This document shows, piece after piece, positions 55,441 through 64,000 of a stretch of DNA of 64,000 nucleotides (position 1 is its first letter; each line of letters starts with the position of its first letter). Location of the stretch: positions 27,405,445 to 27,469,444 of the forward strand of contig NC_056753.1 in assembly GCF_018687715.1 (NCBI RefSeq). Reading direction: 5' to 3'. Origin of the DNA: Carya illinoinensis. Lineage: Eukaryota > Streptophyta > Magnoliopsida > Fagales > Juglandaceae. Under the pieces are notes generated by a model, which was not told where the DNA came from, made no database searches, and was given only the letters and a program-made list of their open reading frames with translations. The position numbers and the translations under genes were made by a program.

Positions 55441-55590
55441 GGCATCGACATCTTGTTGTCGATGGAGATGATACCTTAGCCGAACATCTCAAGCGGGCCC
55501 ACACCCATTGCCTCTGTCGACAGCTGGTCTTCCATGTCTGCAAAGAAGTCCATCGGCAACGGCCCAATTACTTCAGCAGGTCCTCTCTCT
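55441..55590 (-). other. Exon-like frame, unidentified
   Basis: The minus strand reads VIGPLPMDFFADMEDQLSTE, then AMGVGPLEMFG, a stop, and GIISIDNKMSMPLYN. Codon use and the single interrupting stop (a Gly-Glu-Gly-like position) suggest a decayed protein-coding exon, possibly part of the inverted-repeat element, but I do not recognise the family. Confidence 0.25.
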
Positions 55591-57448
55591 CTCTGCATCT
55601 CTCCTCTGGTGTTATGAAGCTAACAGAAATGTAGATGAACAAATAGAAATGGAAAGAATGAATGTGTAATGAGAGAATATAAAGACAAACGATTGATAAA
55701 ATTGTATTGATATAATTGGATTGTTTGAGGCAATCCTTCCTCCCCAATAGCCAACGTTTACAAGAATTTACAGAATGCCTCTTAACACTATCCAACTCAA
55801 TACATATAGTGACCCCACGTAAAGCTAAATAGAGACCATGGGTCTTTTAAGTTCATACTAACAGCAACCATTATTTAAGAAATTGGGCTTAATTAACACA
55901 ATCTTAGCTCATATAAAGAAATTCAATAAAACTAAGTACATCCCAGCCCAAAAAGCCACTATGCCCAAGTCTTTATTACCCCAACCTAAAGCCCACAATG
56001 AGTTCAGTCCGGTCCTGTAAATGTACTGACGTGTAACACCTGGATTCGAGAAGTAACGAACATGATTAGGCATTGAATGAGAAGTATAGTGGCGTATTGG
56101 TGTGATGGTGTCGTAGTAACGAATTCACGAAAAATAAAAAGTCATGGTGACTGAACCGTTTCTAGAATATTTGAATTTTACATTATAAAATTAAAAAATA
56201 ATATTACCCATCATCTCAATTCTCATAATTTCATGATGTGACATTAGATAATTAAAAGGTATTTATTATATTTTATTTATGATGATAGGTTTACAAGTAA
56301 AATATAATAAATAATCTCTAATCATTTAATGCAACATCATAAAATGATAGGATGATAATAAAAAATAAATAGTGAATAAATTGTTTTTCAAATTAAAAGC
56401 AGGCACTAGCACTTCTTTTTAAGTATTAAAATATGAAAAAATATATATTTATATTTATAATTTTTTTTATATAATTCTTTGTGTTGATACGTGAATTATT
56501 GATAATAGTAAAAAAATATTAAATTCGAAATTTTGAATTTAATTAAAAAATTAATAATTGTATTTATTTGATATTAAATATAAATACTACTTGAATAAGT
56601 ATAAATGACACTTATATATAACGTCATTACTCTCAGTGAAAATGAAAGCACCATATGTTATCGCTATCATCTCAGGTCTAATTGGAATGTCACAGTCACG
56701 GATCCTAGAATGATTGGCAACTATGATCTGTGAAGTTCTTGTGTCTGAACACCGGTTGCGGTTGGTCAGCAGCCCAAGCGCCCTAATTCCTAGGAGCTAG
56801 CTAGGTTTATTAATGTGTTTTCCCAAATGGGTCAGGTTAGTGTACTGCTTGCAGATTATTACTGAAAGTGACTAATAGTTTAAATTTCATCTTTTATTTT
56901 TATTCTATTTCTTATTTTTTTTAAATATTTTCAAAAAATAAAAAAATATATCAATACATTTAAAATTATTTTCTTAATTATTAAATAAAAAATAATTGAC
57001 CAACATTTAACATGGGCTTTCAATATTATAGGCGGTCATAAAAGCTTTTTCCATTTCGTGTTGCATGCATGCATGCATGTGCTACACTTTTCCTAAGCAA
57101 GAAATTGTACGTGACAAATGCAACGACGATCCACCAAAAAAAAAAAAATCCAAAATATTCATTAAATAATAGACAGTTGTTGATTACCACATTGTCCATG
57201 AATATTCTAAATTTCCAATTTGGCTGGTGAATGGTGATCATGAACCATGCACCTGTGTTGTTGCTTCAATTATATATATATTTACAATATCCTAAAGTTT
57301 ATTAATCAACTTTTACTTTTGACAAAGAATAGATCTATTCGTTGTGTCTACTAGTAGATATCATTTAGAATGAAGAAGATTTAAGTGATTTTAATAATTT
57401 AAAAACCAGAGCTTTGTAGGAAAACATGTAGGAAAAAGTCATGGGAAC
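55591..57448. other. AT-rich intergenic, no gene; contains one MITE
   Basis: No coding domain. At about 56205-56360 a fold-back element of about 150 bp is seen: tcataatttcatgatgtgac...tatttattatattttattt is mirrored by aaaatataataaata...catcataaaatga. A short tandem run of the tetramer gcat lies at 57062-57080. Confidence 0.45.
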
Positions 57449-57685
57449 TAGGGGTGTTCAATTGGATCTAGATCCGGGTATCTGGCCATAATCGGATCCG
57501 GATCCAAGTTTTAAAAACCGGACGGTTATCAGCTCGGATTGGCCCGAATTCCAATCCAGGCGGATAACCAGGTCTAATCCGGATATCTGGATTATAACCA
57601 GATATCCGGTTTTTTTACAATTTTTGCCTTAAAATTTGGATATCCGGATTATAACCGGGTATAATCCTTTTTTTTTTTTTTCAGA
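57449..57685 (+). repeat. Dispersed ccggat-rich repeat, copy 2
   Basis: Starts ctaggggtgttcaattggat, with several ggatatc(t/c)gga and gattataaccgg strings, and ends in a poly-T run. Homologous to 20318-20512. Confidence 0.65.
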
Positions 57686-58440
57686 CTTTAAAACTCTAAA
57701 AAATATATATATAGCACTTAAAAAAAAATCTGATATCTTATTTCAATTGCCCAATTTGTTTTAAAAAATAATTTAAACACATTTTATAAGTTAAAAAAAA
57801 AAAGTAAACTAAAGAACAAAATAAATAAAAATGCAAAAATAGATAATATTTTTGTTTACATCACAATGCAAAACATAAATTTACAAAAAAAAAAAATACA
57901 TTACAACTAATTAAACTAATACAATCAATTACAAAGAACAAAATAAATAATAATACATTACAATGCTGCTACTATTTCCAAAAAAAAATTACAATGCTCT
58001 TCACATCTTGAAAGTTGAATATGGAATTAAGGAAACTGCACAAGGGACATTGACCAGCACAATCCAACAACCTGATTACAGGAAATATAGCCATTATATC
58101 CGTCTTAATATTTAATTAAACAAGAACAATCAAGCATCAACTGCACAAGCATATTATTGCATAATATATGGAAAAACAAGTTCAGGTCTAGAGAGGAAGT
58201 CTAGAGAGGAAGCCTCAACAGGTAGCTGATCTAACCTGCCATCTCCAACCTAGAGAGGAAGTCACAACTGTCCAATAAATTAGTAATGTAATGTGTGTGT
58301 GTGTATAATTTTAGAAAGCAGAAAATTAAGAATCACAACTGTCCAATCAATAAATATAAAAAACAATAGATGGAACATCTTATCAAGAGCTTAAACAAAG
58401 TTTAATCAGAATTAACCAGTGCTTATTGCAGTAAAAAAAA
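57686..58440. other. AT-rich, no gene seen
   Basis: A-rich low-complexity sequence with agagaggaag tandem strings near 58190-58260. Confidence 0.45.
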
Positions 58441-58444
58441 AAAA

Positions 58445-58468
58445 GTTGGATGTACATGTACATCCAAC
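58445..58468. other. Perfect 24-bp palindrome
   Basis: gttggatgtaca followed directly by its exact complement, with no loop. It lies upstream of the LINE 5' UTR and could be a dimer-type protein-binding site, a cruciform, or a chance feature. Confidence 0.6.
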
Positions 58469-58747
58469 CGAGTCAGTCAGGTATTCTTTTCTTCCTCTTT
58501 ATAAACCCCCAAAACAGAACGTAAAACCAAGAATTTATGATTCTCTCTCTCAATTGCATTGTCTTCGCCTTTGAGCCAAGCTCTTCTTCAGTTTTGAGTT
58601 CATACTCTTCAAGCCTCAATGACAATATCAGAAACACCAAAGAATAACAAACTCATGCCTAGAAGATTAATGTCAAGTCTTTTCTTCTAAAGACATGAGT
58701 GGTCCTTCTCTCTCTACTCCCGGGCGAGAAAGAGTGTAAGGTTTTTG

Positions 58748-58773
58748 TTTCTTTGTATCTTGATACAAAGAAA
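58748..58773 (+). other. LINE 5' UTR hairpin
   Basis: tttctttgtat pairs perfectly with atacaaagaaa around loop cttg. Confidence 0.65.
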
Positions 58774-58930
58774 GCTGTCTCATAGCGAGAGCTAAGAGCT
58801 GTGGTGTAGTGCAGTGTGTTTAGTTATAGGTTGTTTTTTATCCTAGTTTCTTCTAGGTAATCAGGAGTCCAGTTCTGGTGAGCTTTAGTTCCAGTGAGTT
58901 AGTAGTCCCAGTGTGTGAAGCAGGTCATCC

Positions 58931-60413
58931 ATGGGCGACGAGGACCTATCAAAGCTATGGGAAGGTCTAACTCTGACAGAGGATGAACAAGCATTTGTCA
59001 AAGTCTCGGACAAGGATCTCATGGAAGCGGCTCAAAGGGGATCCTTCTGTCTGTTGGCAAAGGTCATCACTGAAAGAATCTTCAATAAGGAGGCTTTTCG
59101 ATCAACCATGCTTCAGGTATGGAAGTTGGAAGGAGCAGTAACTTTCACTGAGTTAGGGGAGAGCAGTTTTATAATGGAATTTGAGATGACGACAGACAAG
59201 GACAAGATTTTAAGAGGAAGGCCATGGACCTTTGATCGAAGCCTCATAGGAATCCAAGATATTGATAGCAGTCTTCCCCCTAGTGCAGTCAGTTTCTCTC
59301 TAGAACCTTTCTGGGTGCAAATCCACAACATCCCTTTTGCATGCATGACAGAGAGCTATGGCCACCAGATTGCCTCGGCTATAGGAAAAGTTCTAAAGGT
59401 GGAAGTGAACAGAGATGGTCAAGGCTGGGGAAAATGTCTGCGTGTCTTTGTTGAGGTAGATATTACCAAACCTCTGGCTCGTGGGAGATGGGTGGTAGCA
59501 GGAGAAAGGAAAGTCTGGTCTGCCTTCAAGTACGAGAGACTCCAAAGTTTTTGTTTCAGATGTGGAGTCATCATGCATCAAGGTAGGGGATGTTACAACC
59601 AAAGACCTCAAGAAGATCAACCTGCCCAGTATGGCCCCTGGTTGCGTGCTACACCAAACAAGACCCCTTTCATTTCTACCAAGTCCTATGGAGTTAAGCC
59701 AGCCCCAAAAAAAATCAGATGAGAAACCTCATCCCTCAACCATGGATCGAAGTGGCCAACTCTTCTGGAACCACAATGAAGAACAAAGGGAACAAGCAAG
59801 GCAGCAAATCCAGAATCCTTCTGAGGAAATTGCTACAGTGGGGCAAGGCTATGAGGAGGAGCTACCTGATAAGTCACACGTCAGTAGTAGACCTCTGCAA
59901 GAAGGACAGCCAGGTAAACTCCCATACCTTTCCTCAGTAGTCAATTGCCAGCTTTTATCCACAGAGGAAAGTAGTAGGCCATCCCCCTCTGTACACCCCA
60001 AACCAAACTCCCCTACTCTAGTAAAAGACCCTGTAGTCGAAATGGAACAAGACCCCATGGCCAGCAGCCTGGAACCAACCAATACCAACTCCAAGTCCCA
60101 TCTCAGAGCTTCAAAAAGGTTGGTCAAACCCTCTCAGGAAAACATAGCCCCTACTGAGGTCACTGTACAAACCAGGAAAACCACTTGGAAGAGGAAAGCC
60201 CGTGATTCCCACCCAGGTAGTCCTGACTTCCCAATCACCCCAGTGGCACTACTGAAGAAAAGACTTAGTGAAAGAACCTTGCGAGAAATTTCTAACATCA
60301 ATGGTAAAAAAACCAAACTGGACAACATGCTTATCGAGATCAAACAAGAGTCTAAGGGTGAGCTACCTCAACAAATGGCAGAGGCTACTTGGCAGCCCTG
60401 CCAAGAATTATGA
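58931..60413 (+). pseudogene. LINE ORF1 (DUF4283, CCHC), one frameshift
   Basis: The ATG at 58931 starts a frame of 263 codons holding the DUF4283 domain (about residues 30-180; LEGAVTFTELGESSFIMEFE, RGRPWTFDRSLIGI, WVQIHNIPF) and a zf-CCHC_4 finger (CFRCGVIMHQGRGC, about residues 210-223). At a run of eight A (59707-59714) the frame ends prematurely at 59722. The continuation (QPQKKSDEKPHPSTM ... to the TGA at 60413) is in the next frame, so an A-run length change split the gene. The C-terminal half is Pro/Ser/Lys-rich with a nuclear-localisation-like KRKAR. ORF1 proteins of this type bind the LINE RNA. The stop overlaps the ORF2 start as ATGA. Confidence 0.82.
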
Positions 60414-63400
60414 GTTTAATAAGCTGGAACTGCTGAGGGCTTGGGAACCCTCGGACAGTTCAATTCCTTAACCTTATGGTGAAGGACAAGTCCCCCTCCA
60501 TGATTTTTCTCATGGAGACAAAGTGCTCTAAAACAAGAATTGAAGAAGTTAAAAGAAGTCTAAGTTTTGATGCCTGCATCTCAGTTGAAAGTAGGGGAAG
60601 CAGTGGAGGTCTTGCCTTAATGTGGAAAAAGAATATTGAAGTGTCCATTTATAACTACTCTAGGTGGCATATCAGTGCTAGTATCTCGAATCAAACAGGC
60701 TCACTCCCATGGTTCTTCACAGGTTTCTATGGGCATCCTGAGACCTCTAAGAGGAAAAGCAGTTGGGAGCTTTTAAAAGACCTTAAACCTATGCCTAACA
60801 CTCTATGGTTGGTCTGTGGTGATTTCAATGAAATTACCTGTCAAGATGAAAAAATGGGAGGTCCCCCCAGGCCTATTAACCAAATGGAGAGGTTCAGAGA
60901 AGCCTTAGATTTTTGCTCTTTGAAGATGATTGTGACTGTAGGACCTAAGTACACCTGGTCCAACAACAGAAGAGGTATTGATTTCACTAAGGAGCAACTA
61001 GATCGAGGGTTAGCAAACCCAGCTTGGTCCCAGAGATTCAAAGAGGCATGTTGTGTTGTATATCCTGCAGTGAAGTCAGATCATCTACCTCTACATATTG
61101 CCCTATCAAGCAAGAGGCACCAGGGTAGCTCCCCTTCTAAGTTGTTCAGATTTGAAGCAGCCTGGACAATCAAGGAGGGGTGTGCTACTACCATAAAGAA
61201 GGCTTGGGGAAGGCAGAGTTGGGGAGAGGACCATGTTCCACTAGTGATAAGAAGATTGAGAAACTGCAGTTCAGAGTTAAAGAAATGGAACACTACTGAA
61301 AATAAGGGTGCAACTGCTGAGGTTAAACAGAAAATGTCAACCTTGTGTAAGTTACAAGGAGAGGGTCAAGGTGAGCATGTGGATTTAATGCTAAGACTGT
61401 AAAATGAGATAGAACAATCCCTTGAGGAGGAAGATCTAAAGTGGAAGCAGAGAGCTAAGCAGCATTGGCTCAAAATGGGTGATCAGAACACGAAATTTTA
61501 TCATCAACATGCCACCTAGAGAAGGAAAACAAACAGGATTCACCAAGTAATGGATGGGCAGGGGGCACTGGTTACTGATAAACAGCAAATTGGATCCATT
61601 TTTTCAGATTTTTTCAGTGATCTTTTTACCACATCTAATCCAACAGGCATTGGTGAATGCATTAAGAGTGTGCCCCTCAGAATTACAGGTGAAATGAATG
61701 AACATTTGGGGAGGGAGTTCACAGCAGAAGAAGTCAAGATGGCTGTGTTCCATATGAATAGCCTTGGATCTCCAGGTCCAGACGGATTCCCAGCCTTATT
61801 CTATCAAACAAACTGGGATATAGTGGGAGAAGAAGTTACAAGTTTTGCCCTTAACATCCTGAACAAAGATGGCTCTTTGGAGGGAAGCAATGACACTTTC
61901 ATCACACTCATCCCAAAGGTTAAAGAAGCTAAGAGAGTTTCTGATTACAGACCTATTAGTTTGTGTAATGTGTTATACAAAATAGTAGCAAAAGTAGTAG
62001 CAAATAGACTTAAAGCTGTTTTGCCTAACATTATTTCCCAAAGTCAAAGTGTCTTTGTTCCAGGTAGAGCCATCACAGACAACATTCTGGTGGCCTATGA
62101 AACTCTCCATTCAATGACAACCAGGATGCAAGGGAAGTCAGGATACATGGCATTCAAACTAGACATGAGCAAGGCATACGATCGTGTAGAATGGAGCTTA
62201 TTGACTGCAGTAATGAGCAAGTTGGGGTTCAGTAACAGTTGGGTCTCCCTGATCCTGAAATGCATCTCCTCAGTTTCCTACTCTATCCTACTAAATGGTG
62301 AGCCACAAGTTTCCTTCATGCCTTCCCGAGAATTGAGGCAAGGGGACCCCCTCTCCCCTTACCTTTTTATCCTATGTGCAGAAGCTTTGTCATGCCTCTT
62401 ATTCAAGTCAGAAAGGGAAGGAAGTATCTCGAGTGTACCAGTGGGCCGAGGTCCTATCAGGGTAAACCACCTCTTTTTTGCTGATGACAACTTGATTTTC
62501 TGCAAAGCCAATTCCCTTGAGTGGAGTAGATTAATGAGGATTTTAAACCTATATGAACTTGCATCTGGCCAGAAGCTCAACAAGGAAAAGTCCTCAATCT
62601 ATTTCAGCAAGAATACTCCATCTGAGAACAAGAGCACCATCCTGAGGATAGCTGGAGTCAATGCAACTGGCTCATTTGAGAAGTACCTCGGCCTTCCCAC
62701 CATGGTGGGGAGAACCAAGATTGCATCTTTCCATAACTTGATTGATAGAGTTTGGACTCGAGTAACAAATTGGAAAACAAACTCTCTGTCAATAGCTGGG
62801 AAAGAGATCCTACTGAAATCAGTCCTACAAGCTATCCCTACCTACACTATGGGGGTTTTCCTCCTTCCTCAATCCATAATAAACAGACTGGACCAACTCC
62901 TAAGAAAATTTTGGTGGGGGTTTAATGAAGGAAGAGCCAAGATCCAATGGGTCAAGTGGGATAGACTCAGCAAGCCTAAACTTCAAGGGGGTATGGGGTT
63001 TAGGAGTTTCAAAAGTTTCAACTTGGCACTACTTGCTAAACAAGGGTGGAACCTCCTCACAAAACCTGACTCTCTCCCTGCTCAGATCATCAAACAGAAG
63101 TATTTTGCAAAAGGAAGCCTCTTGAAAGCTAACATGGGACTCAGACCTTCACTTGCCTGGAGGAGTCTAAAAGCTGGCCTGAACCTACTGAAGGAAGGTC
63201 TCATATGGAGGGTTGGGAATGGGGCCCAAGTCAAAATATGGGAGGATAGATGGCTGCCAAGACCTCATATTTTGACCTCTAACAATGGCAGGAGTACAAC
63301 AAAAGATGTCACTCGGGTGGAAGACTTAATTGACCCCAATCTAAGGAGTTGGGATATCAGATTGCTAGGCAACCTCTTCTCACAAGAGTGTGTGGAGACT

Positions 63401-63832
63401 ATAAGAACCATTCCCATCAGGCTGGGTCACAGGGAGGATCAATTGGGCTGAGAGTGCACCTCAAATGGCATGTTCACTGTCAGGAGTGCTTATCACCTCC
63501 ATCGTGCATTACAACCCAGCAATGACAGTGGGCCCTCAGCTAGTCCCACTAGGGAGGGTTTCTGGAGATCCTCGTGGAAGCTGCAAGTGCCGAATGGGAT
63601 AAGAATGTTCCTGTGGAGAGCATGCACTGAATCATTACCCACCTTCAGTAACTTAAAAAAGAGGAATATAAGGGATGCCTCACTATGTCCAATATGCCTC
63701 CTAGAGGAAGAAACAGCAGGACATGTATTGTGGGGTTGTGGTGCTGCACAGGATGTGTGGGGACAAGCCAGCAGGCGACTACAAAAATTTTCTTTGAGTG
63801 GCATTTCTTTCAAGTCCATCGGGAGCAAATGA
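60410..63832 (+). pseudogene. LINE ORF2: endonuclease, reverse transcriptase, zf-RVT, with stops
   Basis: The ATG at 60410 overlaps the ORF1 stop. Codons 2-8 read SLISWNC and codon 9 is TGA where NCRGLGNP is expected. Then come the APE-type endonuclease (about 60440-61120; MIFLMETKC, VCGDFNEI, SDHLPLHIAL), the reverse transcriptase (about 61760-62700; DYRPISLCNVLYKI, RQGDPLSPYLFI, FFADDNLIFCKA with the catalytic DD), the LPTMVGRTK and WWGFNEGRAKIQW segments, and a zf-RVT (about 63550-63740; WRACTESLPTFSNLKKRNI, CPICLLEEETAGHVLWGC). Further stops are at 61400 (TAA), 61517 (TAG) and 63449 (TGA). After about 63815 a deletion joins the zf-RVT to a remnant reading TDKLAQKELETAG... so most of any RNase H is missing. 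Confidence 0.88.
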
Positions 63833-64000
63833 CAGATAAACTAGCTCAGAAGGAGCTGGAAACAGCAGGGTCGATAGCCAAACTTATTTGGGCTAGAAGG
63901 AATGATTTCGTGCATGGGAAGGACCTAAAACAACCCAGCTCCATCATCCAAAGATCTCACACTGAGTTAAATTGCTTTAGAGCAATTAAAGCAAAGGTCC
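63833..64000 (+). pseudogene. LINE ORF2 C-terminal remnant at window edge
   Basis: Reads KLIWARRNDFVHGKDL and ...IQRSHTELNCFRAIKAK, typical of the segment after zf-RVT in plant LINEs. It continues beyond the window. Confidence 0.65.

Larger units (their letters stand above)
58475..64000 (+). mobile_element. L1-type LINE retrotransposon, right side cut by window end
   Basis: A 5' UTR (start not fixed, somewhere between about 58475 and 58690), ORF1 (58931-60413) and ORF2 (60410 onward) in the plant L1 arrangement. The 3' end, poly(A) and target duplications lie outside. Stops and a frameshift make it inactive. Confidence 0.88.

Overview
The window looks like a transposon-dense, AT-rich stretch of a eudicot plant chromosome. 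I see no intact host gene in 64 kb. The evidence for a plant is the set of families present: Athila-type and Tat-like Ty3/gypsy elements, a Ty1/copia element, L1-type LINEs with DUF4283 and zf-RVT domains, CACTA elements, Helitron ends, MITEs, and remnants of FAR1-related, GRF-zinc-finger, TIR-domain and class III peroxidase genes. The TIR resistance-type domain points to a dicot. A woody Fagales genome (walnut or hickory group) is my impression, not something the sequence proves.

Layout. 1-14 kb: a 1.08 kb poly(A) retroposon with an 18-bp target duplication and striking hairpins, a Helitron 3' end, a Tourist-like MITE, a 2.2 kb solo LTR, a FAR1-related pseudogene (+), a GRF zinc-finger pseudogene (-). 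14.4-26.5 kb: one complete 12.07 kb CACTA element (CACTA...TAGTG ends, 3-bp target duplication att) with large subterminal repeat arrays. I find no transposase in it, but it carries exon fragments of a shugoshin gene and of an inositol polyphosphate 5-phosphatase gene. 27-38 kb: two more solo LTRs and a reverse-oriented LTR piece of the same family, a truncated TIR-domain gene, a LINE reverse-transcriptase fragment (-), and a second CACTA left end. 38.4-47.6 kb: a 9.2 kb Athila-type element with both LTRs, PBS, gag, broken pol and PPT, inserted into the protease region of an older Tat-like gypsy element whose two halves flank it. 47.6-55.6 kb: MITEs and a long imperfect inverted repeat enclosing a deleted copia element (-) and a class III peroxidase exon. 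55.6-58.4 kb: AT-rich DNA with small repeats. 58.4-64 kb: an L1-type LINE (ORF1, ORF2) running off the right edge.

How the parts relate. This is a nested-insertion landscape, not a cooperating gene set. Insertion order can be read in several places: Athila into Tat, a solo LTR next to or into a reverse LTR-bearing region, MITEs into the arms of the inverted repeat, and the retroposon into an older repeat. Most premature stops in the Athila pol, the LINE and the FAR1 pseudogene fit C-to-T (or G-to-A) transitions, as expected for long-methylated transposon DNA. The most interesting object is the CACTA element with two unrelated captured host-gene fragments.
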